A stretch of 64,000 nt of DNA, taken from contig JAEERW010000004.1 in NCBI GenBank assembly GCA_016286055.1, forward strand, positions 62,001 to 126,000. Reading direction: 5' to 3'. Source of the stretch: Bacteroidales bacterium. GTDB lineage: Bacteria; Bacteroidota; Bacteroidia; Bacteroidales; UBA3824. Both the position numbers and the translations under genes were made by a program. The notes beneath the pieces were generated by a model, which was not told the DNA's origin, ran no database searches, and worked only from the letters and a program-made list of their open reading frames with translations. Positions 16,919 through 26,066 of this stretch are shown in pieces (positions within the stretch are counted from its first letter, which is position 1; every line of letters starts with the position of its first letter).

Positions 16919-17773
16919 CTACAAATACTGTTTAATAAGGAAACTCTTAGATTTCAACGCTTTAATGGTTTTGCTTTTAATCTGTCGCACACGCTCGCGG
17001 GTAAGCCCAAATTTTTCACCGATTTCTTCGAGTGTAAAAGCGTGAGGAGCATCAATACCGAAATACAGTCTTACGATGTCGGCTTCGCGTTCACCAAGAG
17101 TGCTGAGCATTCGTTTGATTTCGATGCGGAGCGAATCGTTCATAAGCTTGTTGTCGGGTTTGGATATTTCGCTTGTGGGCATAAAATCTACCACACACGA
17201 ATCTTCGCCTTCGTTGATAGGAGCATCAATGCTTACGTGATGGCTTGCATTAGATAGTGCGCAACGAACTTCGCGGGGAAGAAGGTCGAGCTCTTTTGCT
17301 ACTTCTTCGGGACTTGGTTCACGTTGAAATTCGTAAAAAAGTTTGCTATATGTTTGGTTGATTTTAGATATTGCACCAATTTTGTTGAGTGGCAAACGAA
17401 CCATTCTCGACTGCTCAGCCAAAGCCTGAAGAATCGACTGACGAATCCACCACACAGCATAAGAGATAAATTTGAATCCTTTGGTTTCGTCGAAACGTTG
17501 AGCGGCTTTGATTAATCCTACATTGCCCTCGTTAATAAGGTCTGGCAAGCTAAGACCTTGATTTTGATATTGTTTTGCAACCGAAACTACAAAACGAAGG
17601 TTTGTTTTAATTAGGCGATCAAGTGCCCGAGAATCACCTTTGCGTATTCTTGCCGCAAGGTCAACTTCTTCATCGTCTTTGAGCAGACTTATGCGAGCTA
17701 TTTCCTGTAAATATTTGTCGAGCGAAGCGGCTTCGCGATTGGTAACTTGTTTTGTAATTTTCAACTGTCTCAT
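16919..17773 (-). CDS. rpoD: Primary RNA polymerase sigma factor (RpoD/SigA type)
   Basis: 284 aa, the short form of the housekeeping sigma factor typical of Bacteroidota, without the large region 1.1. Region 1.2 is at about 15-45 ([22 protein letters not shown]). Region 2 is at about 50-117, including [20 protein letters not shown], the core-binding/-10-recognition part [16 protein letters not shown]. Region 3 follows. Region 4 with the helix-turn-helix is at about 222-276 ([20 protein letters not shown]). It should direct most transcription from the TTTG/TAnnTTTG promoters noted in this window. It stands alone; proB lies downstream on the same strand after a 254-bp gap. Confidence 0.95.
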   Translation of the reverse strand: MRQLKITKQVTNREAASLDKYLQEIARISLLKDDEEVDLAARIRKGDSRALDRLIKTNLRFVVSVAKQYQNQGLSLPDLINEGNVGLIKAAQRFDETKGFKFISYAVWWIRQSILQALAEQSRMVRLPLNKIGAISKINQTYSKLFYEFQREPSPEEVAKELDLLPREVRCALSNASHHVSIDAPINEGEDSCVVDFMPTSEISKPDNKLMNDSLRIEIKRMLSTLGEREADIVRLYFGIDAPHAFTLEEIGEKFGLTRERVRQIKSKTIKALKSKSFLIKQYL

Positions 17774-17929
17774 AATATATCTCTCTTTTTTTTTAATGTG
17801 TGTTTTTTTAATTAGCTATCTGAAACAATGCTTTCAGTTTCCAATGCTAATATACCGAGTATATAAAAACAATACTACTATTCATTTTGTTCATTTTTTT
17901 GAATAGCGCATATTTTTTTAAGGCATAAA

Positions 17930-17947
17930 GTAGAGAAACATCTCTAC
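17930..17947. promoter_or_regulatory. Perfect 18-bp palindrome upstream of the galM promoter
   Basis: The arms GTAGAGA and TCTCTAC flank AACA. It ends 16 bp before the -33 element of the galM promoter, a position suited to an activator or repressor. No T-run follows directly. The regulator is unknown. Confidence 0.5.
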
Positions 17948-17963
17948 ACACTAAATATTTTTT

Positions 17964-17993
17964 TTTGCGATATTGAAATTTTCGCTATATTTG
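17964..17993 (+). promoter_or_regulatory. Promoter for galM
   Basis: TTTG (17964-17967) and TATATTTG (17986-17993) are 18 bp apart, an excellent match to the Bacteroidota consensus. The start site would be near 18000, giving a leader of about 30 nt. Confidence 0.75.
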
Positions 17994-18028
17994 CAACAAA
18001 CATTAATCAGAAAAAACACATATTTATT

Positions 18029-19084
18029 ATGATAAGAATTGAAACTTACGATGCCGCCAAAGGCATAAAACGCTACATACTTAGCAACGGTATGGGCATG
18101 GAGGCCGGTTTTATTCAACGCGGCGCCACTATCACAAATATCAACGTCCCTGGCAAGGACGGCAAATCAGAAAACGTTATCCTCGAACTTAAAGACTACG
18201 ACGAATATGTTAAAAATCAGTCGTATATCGGTGTAGTTCCCGGTAGATACGCCAACCGCATCGGCGCAGCTAAATTTACTCTCGACGGTGTAGAATACAA
18301 ACTTAATCCCAACGACGGGCCCAACAGTCTGCACGGCGGACCTACTGGTTTTAGTGTTCGCGATTGGAACGTAAAAAACACAGTTGACGGCGACGAACCC
18401 GAAATCACTTTTGAATATACGAGTCCCGACGGTGAAGAAAATTTTCCCGGCACTCTCACAGCATCTGTTACTTACAAGATTACAAAAAACAACGAACTTG
18501 TAATGCATTATCAGGCTGTTACCGATAAGGCTACCCCTGTAAACCTTACTCAGCACGCATATTTCAACCTCAGCGGCGATTTAAAAAACACATCTATTGC
18601 CAATTATGCAGTAATGATCAATGCCAATGCGATTACCGAGGTTAAGAGCGACTGTATACCTACTGGTGTGCTGATGCCTGTTGACGGTACCGATTTTGAT
18701 TTCCGCAAATTCCGCCGCCTAAAAACCATCAAAGATTTTGCATTTGACCACAACTACGTGCTCAATACCAAAGACGGCGACATGTTTCTTGCCGCCGAGG
18801 TAGAAGACCCCGACAGCGGACGTATATTAAAGGTGTTTACCAACTATCCCGGAATGCAGTTTTACACCGGCAACTGGCTCGACAATACTCTCACACACCG
18901 CTGCGGCAAAAAAATTCCACGCCAAAGCGCATGCTGTTTTGAAACACAGTTTTTCCCTGATTCGCCCAACAACAGCAATTTCCCAAGTGCTATTTTGCGT
19001 CCCGGTAAATCGTACAACCAAAAAACCATATTCAAGTTTGAGGTAGAAAACGACAACGATCGCAAGTTCTTCCCTGAGTTGTAA
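18029..19084 (+). CDS. galM: Aldose 1-epimerase (galactose mutarotase)
   Basis: 351 aa; interconverts alpha and beta anomers of galactose, glucose or related sugars. No signal peptide is seen (it begins MIRIETYDAAKG), so it is probably cytoplasmic. Motifs are VVPGRYANRIGAAKFTLDG, NSLHGGPTGF with a substrate-binding His, TQHAYFNLSG with the catalytic acid His, FDHNYVL, and the catalytic-base region CCFETQFFPDSPN with Glu. Length is normal. The kinase gene starts 32 bp after its stop and may be co-transcribed. Confidence 0.94.
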   Translation: MIRIETYDAAKGIKRYILSNGMGMEAGFIQRGATITNINVPGKDGKSENVILELKDYDEYVKNQSYIGVVPGRYANRIGAAKFTLDGVEYKLNPNDGPNSLHGGPTGFSVRDWNVKNTVDGDEPEITFEYTSPDGEENFPGTLTASVTYKITKNNELVMHYQAVTDKATPVNLTQHAYFNLSGDLKNTSIANYAVMINANAITEVKSDCIPTGVLMPVDGTDFDFRKFRRLKTIKDFAFDHNYVLNTKDGDMFLAAEVEDPDSGRILKVFTNYPGMQFYTGNWLDNTLTHRCGKKIPRQSACCFETQFFPDSPNNSNFPSAILRPGKSYNQKTIFKFEVENDNDRKFFPEL

Positions 19085-19116
19085 AACAGATTTTTACAAA
19101 CTTCACACGAACTTTT

Positions 19117-21336
19117 ATGACCAAGAGCGATATTACCAATTTTATTATCAATGTAGGAATATTATTGATTTTTAGGTCGATATACGATTTCTACTGGGTA
19201 AAATACCGCGAAACCTTCAAATCTCTTATGCAGTATGCCACTGGCTTAGTGATAGGTTCGGTTGGCATTATGCTTATGATAGAAAATATTGGCTGGTACA
19301 GCGGAGCTAAAATTTATTTAGATGCCAAAACTGTGCTCTTGTCGCTCTCTGGTCTGTTTCTTGGTGCAAGAACCACTATCACTGCCGCAATCGTAATCGC
19401 AGGCTATGCCTCTTACAGATATTTTGAGCCGGAATTGCAATTTTATGCCGTTGATGTAGGCACCGACGTGTGGAATGCCGACGGAATGCTTATTTTCGAC
19501 CTTTACACCATTGTAATTTCGGCTCTGTGCGGAATACTTTTCAACAGGTTTTATCACAGATGGGTGGCGCTGCACGAGATCAAAACCCTCATCAAACTTG
19601 CTTGGGCGGTGCACCTGTTGATGTATCTGATGACTCCGGTAATTATCACCGACAAGACTCTTTATAATATGGTGGCGATTGCTCCCACCATTTTGTGCGT
19701 TTTTCCAGCAGCCACCGTGCTACTCGGCCGACTTATGATCACCGATGCCACCCGATGGGACATTAAAGCTCAACTGGCATACACCGAAGACAAATTCAAT
19801 AAGGTGGCGCTATGCACCGACGACTGTTTTTGGGAGATCGACCGCAAGGGATTTGTTGTGTATGTGAGCGACACCGTTGCAAAAATTATTGGCTATTCGC
19901 CATGCGAAATCGTAGCTAAAAAGCCATATCAGTTTCTCAGCGATTTGGAATCGAAAAACCGTATTTTGGAATACGTGCTCAACAACTCAAACCCCGACGA
20001 CATATTCGACAACGAATTGGTGCTGCTACACAAAGACGGCGCCAAAATTCACTGCACGGCACGTGGAATGAAACGTTTCGATAGGTTTGGAAATCTAGCT
20101 GGATACATTGGCATTATCCACAACGCTAACGAACAGTATATCCAGCACGAACTTATGCGGCGAAACCAGATGCAGCTTCGCGAACAAAACAAACAATACG
20201 AAACTCTCAACAACGAGCTAAAAATAAACTACGAAAAAATCAACTCGATAAACCAAGAACTTGTAACCGCTAAAACTCAGCTCGAAAACGCCGAACAAGC
20301 CAAAAAAAATTTCATTGCCAACATCAGCCAAGAGATAAAAGCTCCATTGGCCACCATCAACAACTTTCTCGACACAGCATCAAGTCCGTTTCACAGAACC
20401 GAAGACCACATTCAGTTTATAACGGCAGTAAAACAGCAATGCGACGACATAATGCTACTGTTAGAAGAGATTTCTTACCTCGAAAAAATCGACGAAGGAT
20501 GTTTTACTGTAAGCGAAACTGCCGGCGACATCGGTTACCTATTCAACGAAATATGCGAGCATTACAAGCTCCGAAGCCTATTCCTCAACAATAAGCGCAT
20601 AGAGTTTATTCACCGTTTGAGCATCAGAGGCGAAAAACAGGCTGTAAAAACCGATTTTGCAAAACTGCGGATCGTGCTCAAAAACCTTATCAACAACGCT
20701 TGCGCCTTTACCGACAAGGGTGAAATACGGTTCAGCTGCTCGCTCTTCAACAACGACACCGAAATCAAATTTGAGGTTTCAGACACTGGCATTGGTATCG
20801 ACAGCGAAACGCTCAAAGAGATATTCAAGCGCTCCCATCAGGCACCCGCCAACACCCGTGGCTACGCTTCAAGCATAGGATTGCCTGTTGCAAAAGCCAC
20901 AGTGGAAGCATTGGGCGGCGATATTAATGTAGAATCTACTGTGGGAGAAGGCACCACATTTTGGTTTACTATTCCCTACCACAAAGCCATTATCGCCGCC
21001 AACAACAAATACAACTGGAAAGATAAAAACGCAGTGGTACTATGCAAAGACCGCCTTCTATCGGTGTATATCACCAACATCCTTATGAAAACCGACATCC
21101 ACTACAAGGTGTATACCATAGAGCGCAACCGTTCGTTGATCGATGACCCTATTCTCGTTACTTACGATGTGGTGCTAATGGATTCTCGCCTTGTAAAATC
21201 AGAATATGGTGACTTCATAGAGGAGTTTTTGAAAGATAAATCGGCTCCTGTAATATATTTAGACCCTTCGGAAAACGGCAATATGCCAGAAAGCGCCACC
21301 ATATACGAAGCAATTGCCAATGTACTAAGTAAATAA
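19117..21336 (+). CDS. LytS-type membrane sensor kinase homologue with Gln in place of the catalytic His
   Basis: 739 aa. Residues ~1-200 form a multi-helix membrane domain of the LytS 5TM type (DAKTVLLSLSGLFLGARTTI). A PAS domain lies at about 225-340 (DDCFWEIDRKGFVVYVSDTVAKIIGYS), then a coiled coil. The HisKA-like region FIANISQEIKAPLATINNF has Gln405 where SHE would carry the phospho-accepting His. The ATPase domain keeps the N box (LKNLINNACAFTDKG), DTGIGID and the G2-type loop (GEGTTFWF). The last ~110 residues resemble a receiver (YDVVLMDSRL) but lack a clear conserved Lys. It can probably bind ATP but should not autophosphorylate in the usual way. No partner response regulator is adjacent; a LytTR regulator lies 33 kb away. 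Confidence 0.87.
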   Translation: MTKSDITNFIINVGILLIFRSIYDFYWVKYRETFKSLMQYATGLVIGSVGIMLMIENIGWYSGAKIYLDAKTVLLSLSGLFLGARTTITAAIVIAGYASYRYFEPELQFYAVDVGTDVWNADGMLIFDLYTIVISALCGILFNRFYHRWVALHEIKTLIKLAWAVHLLMYLMTPVIITDKTLYNMVAIAPTILCVFPAATVLLGRLMITDATRWDIKAQLAYTEDKFNKVALCTDDCFWEIDRKGFVVYVSDTVAKIIGYSPCEIVAKKPYQFLSDLESKNRILEYVLNNSNPDDIFDNELVLLHKDGAKIHCTARGMKRFDRFGNLAGYIGIIHNANEQYIQHELMRRNQMQLREQNKQYETLNNELKINYEKINSINQELVTAKTQLENAEQAKKNFIANISQEIKAPLATINNFLDTASSPFHRTEDHIQFITAVKQQCDDIMLLLEEISYLEKIDEGCFTVSETAGDIGYLFNEICEHYKLRSLFLNNKRIEFIHRLSIRGEKQAVKTDFAKLRIVLKNLINNACAFTDKGEIRFSCSLFNNDTEIKFEVSDTGIGIDSETLKEIFKRSHQAPANTRGYASSIGLPVAKATVEALGGDINVESTVGEGTTFWFTIPYHKAIIAANNKYNWKDKNAVVLCKDRLLSVYITNILMKTDIHYKVYTIERNRSLIDDPILVTYDVVLMDSRLVKSEYGDFIEEFLKDKSAPVIYLDPSENGNMPESATIYEAIANVLSK

Positions 21337-21341
21337 AAAAA

Positions 21342-21362
21342 GGCGGCAACTATGCAGCCGCC
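21342..21362 (-). terminator. Terminator of the DUF4870 gene
   Basis: GGCGGC (21342-21347) and GCCGCC (21357-21362) form a GC-rich stem with a 9-nt loop. On the minus strand it is followed by seven T. The plus-strand kinase gene may use it less well. Confidence 0.75.
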
Positions 21363-21387
21363 GCCAATTTAATGATTAAAGATTTCC

Positions 21388-21738
21388 TTACTTAATAAAA
21401 GTGAACGATTTGTCGAACATTTCTCCGAAAAGAGGAAGTTTATCGGTGTTGGGTTTCACTGCATGAACTACGCCGAGAATCCAGAAAACAAAAATAATCA
21501 GGTAAAGAACCATGGCTATCAAGCCTCCGATAGTTCCAAAGTTACCTAAAATACTTGCTATCAAGCAAAGGATAAACAAGCCTATTCCTTGACGGAGATG
21601 AGTTCTAAGGTAATCGCCTCTCTCTTCTACTTTTACTGCCAACAATGGAACGAGGAAAAGGATTCCACAGTAGCTAAGAACGCCCATAAGTTTGTTGGGC
21701 TCATTTCCAGATTGAACTGGTGTTGTTTCTTCTGCCAT
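21388..21738 (-). CDS. DUF4870-family small membrane protein
   Basis: 116 aa with three predicted membrane helices (about residues 19-36, 54-75 and 78-102). The motifs LSYCGILFLVPLLAV, YLRTHLRQGIGLFI and IIFVFWILGVVHAVKPNTDKLP are those of DUF4870 proteins, whose function is unknown. The end LFGEMFDKSFTFIK resembles the family's conserved P-x-G-E-x-F tail. It is followed by its own terminator and starts about 100 bp away from the exonuclease gene end, so it is probably monocistronic. Confidence 0.8.
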   Translation of the reverse strand: MAEETTPVQSGNEPNKLMGVLSYCGILFLVPLLAVKVEERGDYLRTHLRQGIGLFILCLIASILGNFGTIGGLIAMVLYLIIFVFWILGVVHAVKPNTDKLPLFGEMFDKSFTFIK

Positions 21739-21843
21739 AATTGTGTTAGTTTAGAGTTTTAATATATTTAAAATTAAAAGTGCTGCAATATACAATTTTT
21801 TTTTTGATTAATGATAAAAATAATAAAAAAAAATAAAAAAAAA

Positions 21844-22620
21844 TTATCGGTTGAATCGTGCTCCTCGTAATTTGATGGCTGTGAGCACTTTTTTGGTGTA
21901 AAGAGGGAAGTCGCCATTCATCATCCAAGTGTAATAATTGGGTTCACGTTTAAGCACTTCTTCCACTTTCATTCCCTTGTGTTTGCCAAAATTTACAATT
22001 TCATTACCTTGCTCGTCGTATACGAAACGTCCGGCGAAGTCCACATTGTTGGTCTGCACCGAAAACTCAGAAAGTTTTTCTACATCGTTTTCAATCTGGT
22101 CTTTGTATTTTTCGAGCTGAGCTTTGAGCACTTCGTAAGTGGCGCGGGTATCGCCTAGTGCAGAGTGAGCATCGGTAAGGTCTTTGCCACAGTAAAATTT
22201 GTACGCGGCAGCGAGATTGCGCTGTTCAAGTTTGTGATAAATCACCTGCACGTCAATAGCACGGCGTTTTTTCATATCAAAGTCGAAACCGGCTCGGAGA
22301 AGCTCCTCCGCCAGCATCGGAATGTCAAACTTATTAGAATTGAAACCAGCCAAATCGCAGTTTTCGATAAACTTGTTTAGTTTAGGAGCAATTTGTGCAA
22401 AAGTAGGGCAATCTTTGAGGTCGTCATCGGTAATGCCGGTAACCTCCGACGCCTCTTTGCTCATAGGTATTGTAGGATTTACACGTGCGGTAAAAGTCTC
22501 CTCGGTGTGGTCGGGATTGATTTTGAGCACGCACACCTCCACCACACGGTCGGTAGCCACGTTAATGCCAGTGGTTTCCAGATCAAAAAACACTATCGGT
22601 TTTTTAAGATTCAGTTCCAT
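21844..22620 (-). CDS. DnaQ-like 3'-5' exonuclease (DEDDh family)
   Basis: 258 aa from the ATG at 22620. The frame is open further upstream, but that part lies inside lptB. The exonuclease domain occupies about residues 1-170: Exo [19 protein letters not shown], Exo [16 protein letters not shown], and Exo III with [13 protein letters not shown] giving the His and Asp. The C-terminal ~80 residues carry a short conserved module ([21 protein letters not shown] and [18 protein letters not shown]) seen in Bacteroidota DnaQ-like proteins. It may be a proofreading or repair nuclease; the substrate is not known. Its start overlaps the 3' end of lptB by 17 bp, which implies translational coupling. Confidence 0.88.
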   Translation of the reverse strand: MELNLKKPIVFFDLETTGINVATDRVVEVCVLKINPDHTEETFTARVNPTIPMSKEASEVTGITDDDLKDCPTFAQIAPKLNKFIENCDLAGFNSNKFDIPMLAEELLRAGFDFDMKKRRAIDVQVIYHKLEQRNLAAAYKFYCGKDLTDAHSALGDTRATYEVLKAQLEKYKDQIENDVEKLSEFSVQTNNVDFAGRFVYDEQGNEIVNFGKHKGMKVEEVLKREPNYYTWMMNGDFPLYTKKVLTAIKLRGARFNR

Positions 22621-23413
22621 AAGTAGGATCGTTATTGGTGTTATTATCTTCGGTCGACGAGTTGTCTTCTCTGTTGGTGATGAAAGCTGGACGGCGCAGT
22701 TCGAAGTTTTTGCCCAGGTAAACGCGGCGCACTTCTGGGTCGTTGGCAAGGTCTTCGGGCGTGCCGGCTTGAAGTATTTTTCCGTCGTAGAGCAAATATG
22801 CCCTGTCGGTAATTGCGAGAGTTTCGTCTACGTTGTGGTCGGTGATAAGGATACCGATGTTCTTATTTTTAAGGGTAGCTACAATTCCTTGGATATCTTC
22901 CACGGCAATAGGGTCTACACCGGCAAACGGTTCGTCCAAAAGGATAAATTTAGGGTCTACCGCCAATGCACGGGCAATTTCGGTACGACGGCGTTCGCCA
23001 CCCGAGAGCTGTATGCCAAGGCTCTTACGTATATGTCCAAGACCAAACTCCGTTATCAGGCTTTCGAGTTTATCTTTTTGATACTCTTTGCTGAAACCGC
23101 GCACCTCCATCACCGACTTGATATTGTCTTCCACGCTCATCTGTCGGAAAACCGAAGCTTCTTGTGGTAGATATCCCACGCCCAACTGAGCGCGTTTGTA
23201 CATTGGAAACTTGGTTATTTCGGTCTGGTCAAGAAATATTTGCCCACCGTTGGGTTTGATAAGTCCTACAATCATATAAAACGAAGTAGTTTTGCCAGCG
23301 CCGTTAGGACCTAAAAGCCCCACTATTTCGCCTTGCGATACGTTGATCGACACATCTTTTACAACGGTTCGCTTTCCATATATTTTAATAAGGTGTTCTG
23401 CGGTTAGTTTCAT
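22604..23413 (-). CDS. lptB: Lipopolysaccharide export ABC transporter ATPase LptB
   Basis: 269 aa from the ATG at 23413; an upstream TTG at 23437 is less likely. It powers the Lpt bridge that carries LPS from the inner to the outer membrane. Nucleotide-binding motifs are Walker [10 protein letters not shown], the Q-loop region, signature [15 protein letters not shown], Walker [14 protein letters not shown] and H-loop [24 protein letters not shown] and [10 protein letters not shown] are typical of LptB. A polar C-terminal tail of about 25 residues ([16 protein letters not shown]) extends past the usual end. lptC, lptF and lptG are not in the window. Confidence 0.94.
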   Translation of the reverse strand: MKLTAEHLIKIYGKRTVVKDVSINVSQGEIVGLLGPNGAGKTTSFYMIVGLIKPNGGQIFLDQTEITKFPMYKRAQLGVGYLPQEASVFRQMSVEDNIKSVMEVRGFSKEYQKDKLESLITEFGLGHIRKSLGIQLSGGERRRTEIARALAVDPKFILLDEPFAGVDPIAVEDIQGIVATLKNKNIGILITDHNVDETLAITDRAYLLYDGKILQAGTPEDLANDPEVRRVYLGKNFELRRPAFITNREDNSSTEDNNTNNDPTYGTES

Positions 23414-23447
23414 CTCCAAGAAAATTTTCGTGCGCAAAGATCTAAAA

Positions 23448-23480
23448 AAAAAGCAAAATGACTATAGCATTTTGCTTTTT
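23448..23480. terminator. Terminator between the CBM48 gene and lptB
   Basis: AAAAAGCAAAATG (23448-23460) and CATTTTGCTTTTT (23468-23480) make a perfect 13-bp stem with a 7-nt loop, flanked by A and T runs. On the minus strand it would end the CBM48 transcript before lptB. Confidence 0.85.
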
Positions 23481-23504
23481 TTATACTTTTTTTCAGTAAA
23501 AAAA

Positions 23505-23885
23505 CTACTTAACTTCAATCACCGAGTTGATACCGAGATCGTTTTCTTCGGTAGGAAGGTTGGGATCGTTGCCCCAGATAGTGCCGTCGAAGATATAACG
23601 GAACTGGTGAACGCCTTTTTCAAGTTCTATCTCGGCAGAAAATTTCTTAGTTTTTTTATCGAATTTCATCACAGTAATTTCTTTGTCCCAGTTGTTGAAG
23701 TCGCCGGCGAGGTTTACTGTCTGCGCATTGTTGGCAGCCTCCTGAGAGATAGAAAAGAGGGTTTTTACTTTGGAACCAAAGATGTTTTTTGGTTCTTCTT
23801 TTTTAGCTGCTGTTTTTTTTGTGGTTGTCTTAGCAGTTTTGGGGGCTTTTTCTTCTGCCTCAGTTGCTTTTTTCTTTGTTGCCAT
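23505..23885 (-). CDS. Small CBM48 / AMPK-type glycogen-binding domain protein with Lys-rich tail
   Basis: 126 aa. Residues 1-35 are Lys/Ala/Thr-rich (KKKATEAEEKAPKTAKTTTK) with no signal peptide. Residues ~38-125 form one CBM48 (isoamylase early-set) domain: TVNLAGDFNNWDKEITVM, then KGVHQFRYIFDGTIWGNDPN with Trp and Asn expected in the glucan-binding surface. There is no catalytic domain. Such stand-alone modules may bind glycogen or another alpha-glucan in the cytoplasm. The basic tail could bind nucleic acid or protein, but that is speculation. TATCTTTG at 23916-23923 on the minus strand is a plausible -7 box. It ends in a strong terminator and is monocistronic. Confidence 0.82.
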   Translation of the reverse strand: MATKKKATEAEEKAPKTAKTTTKKTAAKKEEPKNIFGSKVKTLFSISQEAANNAQTVNLAGDFNNWDKEITVMKFDKKTKKFSAEIELEKGVHQFRYIFDGTIWGNDPNLPTEENDLGINSVIEVK

Positions 23886-24003
23886 GTTTTTAGTTTTTGG
23901 TTATTATTAATGTTGCAAAGATAATGTATTTTTGCTTATTAAATATATATTTTTGTAATTTTAATATTAAGTTTCATTAAACTTTTTGATTTTATGGCAA
24001 TAA

Positions 24004-25923
24004 CTATTCCATTTTTTGCACTTCGGTGAAGTATTCGCCTTCCTCATTTATCGCCACCACTCCGTCGTCAACCATTTTGCGTAGCACCTGAGTTGTGTGG
24101 TCGAGGTCGTAGGTGCAGTTGCTGGTAATTTCCGACAATGTGCGTGGTGTATCTTTTACAAAGTGGAATATATTGTCGAATATGGCATCAAATTCTTCGG
24201 AAAATTCATATCGATCACGTTTTGAGCGACATACATCGCAGCACCCACAATCTTTGTCGCTGCTTTCGCCAAAATAACTGGTAAGCTGGCGGCTGCGGCA
24301 AGTTTGATCGTTGATACAATATTTTATAACAGCGTTTACTCTTTCGGAGTAATGTTCTTTTAGCATGTCGTACGATTCGGGTGAAATTATAACGCTCTTG
24401 TCGTCGAGACGTTCTTCTGAAAAAACGAGAAATGGCGTGCGCTTTTGAGGTATGTAGCTTATGATTTTTTGCTGCGACATTTTTTTGAGCACCTCCACCA
24501 CGGTGTCGCGGCTGCATTGCGCATATTTTGCAAGCATATCCTCATCGATGTCGGCATAGTTGCTAAACAATCCGGTGTAACTACGCAAGAGCAGTTTGAT
24601 GAAAGCATCGGTTTGTCGGTTTGCCACTTGATATTTATAAAGTTCTTCGCGCGAAATCAAAAACATAATACGCGAACTTACAAACACTTCGTCGGTGGTT
24701 TCAATGTAGCCATTGCGCTGAAGTATTTTTAAAGCGCTCATACACTGCAATATATTTAGGTTGTACTGCTCTACAAAATGGCCAATCTTAAATTCAAATG
24801 TACGTCCCTTGGCACTGCCAATTGGTATCTGGTAATAGTTGCCAAGCATATTGTACACCTGCTTGATATACTCCTTTGGTGGAAACGAAGTGGTAAGATT
24901 GCGGCGAAGGTTTGATATATCGCGGTCGTTGTACATCAACACTGCGTAAGCGGTTTTTTCGTCGCGGCCGCCCCTACCCGCCTCCTGAAAATAGGCTTCA
25001 AGGCTGTCTGGAATGTCCATATGAGCCACAAACCTCACATCAGACTTATCGATACCCATTCCAAAAGCATTTGTAGCACAAATAATGCGGGTCTTGCCAT
25101 CTTTCCACTGCTGCTGACGAAAATCTTTATAAGCCTGAGTAAGTCCGGCGTGAAAATAATCTGCCGAAACGCCTTTGGATTTCAAGAAATCAGATGTTTC
25201 GCGAGTTTTTTTTCGGTTACGCACATACACCACGCCCGTTCCAGGCTGATTATTAACAATGCGCATCAGATAGTTTTCCTTATCTTCTACCTTGCGGACT
25301 ATATAAATAAGGTTGCTGCGGGCAAAACTTTTTTTAAAGAGGTTCTTTTCTTTGAAAAGGAGTTTTTCTTGAATATCGTCGGCCACTTGCGGGGTGGCGG
25401 TGGCGGTAAGAGCGAGCACTGGCACACCTGGCAACAAACGGCGGACGTCGGCAATTTTGAGATACGATGGACGGAAATCATAACCCCACTGAGATATACA
25501 GTGAGCCTCGTCGATAGCCAGCATACTTACTTTCAGGGTTTTAAGACGTTCTAAAAACAATTCGGTACTGAGTCTTTCGGGCGAAAGATACAAAAACTTG
25601 GTGCCACCAAAAGTGCAAGAGTCAAACGCAGCCTGAATTTCGTGATATGTGAGTCCCGAATACACAGCCACAGCGTTGATGTTGCGGCGGCGGAGGTTTT
25701 CCACTTGGTCTTTCATCAAGGCTATCAGAGGAGTAACCACTATGCACACACCCTCTTTGCTGAGCGCAGGCACTTGAAATATGATGCTTTTGCCGCCACC
25801 TGTGGGTAAAAGTCCAAGAGTGTCGCGACCCTCGTCAGCCACAGATTTTATTATCTCCTCCTGCAAAGGACGAAACGACGTATAGCCCCAATAGTGTTTC
25901 AATATGTCGGTATAAATACTCAT
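24004..25923 (-). CDS. recQ: ATP-dependent DNA helicase RecQ
   Basis: 639 aa from the ATG at 25923; a GTG two codons upstream is possible. It is a 3'-5' superfamily-2 helicase for recombination and repair. Helicase motifs are FRPLQEEII, Walker A LLPTGGGKS, DEAH box AIDEAHCISQWG, LTATATPQV, ICATNAFGMGIDKSDVR and QEAGRGGRD. The RecQ-C-terminal zinc site is seen as four Cys in CINDQTC and CGCCDVC (about residues 530-560), then a winged helix. There is no HRDC domain; the end is a short winged-helix-like segment (TLSEITSNCTYDLDHTTQVL). A possible -7 box TACCTTTG (25929-25936) is only 6 bp from the start codon, so a very short leader is possible. Confidence 0.95.
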   Translation of the reverse strand: MSIYTDILKHYWGYTSFRPLQEEIIKSVADEGRDTLGLLPTGGGKSIIFQVPALSKEGVCIVVTPLIALMKDQVENLRRRNINAVAVYSGLTYHEIQAAFDSCTFGGTKFLYLSPERLSTELFLERLKTLKVSMLAIDEAHCISQWGYDFRPSYLKIADVRRLLPGVPVLALTATATPQVADDIQEKLLFKEKNLFKKSFARSNLIYIVRKVEDKENYLMRIVNNQPGTGVVYVRNRKKTRETSDFLKSKGVSADYFHAGLTQAYKDFRQQQWKDGKTRIICATNAFGMGIDKSDVRFVAHMDIPDSLEAYFQEAGRGGRDEKTAYAVLMYNDRDISNLRRNLTTSFPPKEYIKQVYNMLGNYYQIPIGSAKGRTFEFKIGHFVEQYNLNILQCMSALKILQRNGYIETTDEVFVSSRIMFLISREELYKYQVANRQTDAFIKLLLRSYTGLFSNYADIDEDMLAKYAQCSRDTVVEVLKKMSQQKIISYIPQKRTPFLVFSEERLDDKSVIISPESYDMLKEHYSERVNAVIKYCINDQTCRSRQLTSYFGESSDKDCGCCDVCRSKRDRYEFSEEFDAIFDNIFHFVKDTPRTLSEITSNCTYDLDHTTQVLRKMVDDGVVAINEEGEYFTEVQKME

Positions 25924-26066
25924 AAGCACAAAGGTAAAAATTTTTTTTCTTATTTAACGTTAAAAAAATGGCTTAGGATAAATATTTTTCTAATTTTGGC
26001 GAAAATTACGGATAGTGTTTTCCGACGGGTTTTCTAACCTCTATATTTTGAAGATTATTATTTGAA

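Noticed and set aside
22621-22749. N-terminal extension of the DnaQ-like exonuclease
   Set aside because: The extra codons lie inside lptB and lack exonuclease similarity; the conserved domain starts right at the ATG at 22620.
22322-23170. A 282-codon plus-strand frame across the exonuclease and lptB genes
   Set aside because: It spans two convincing minus-strand genes and has no domain of its own.
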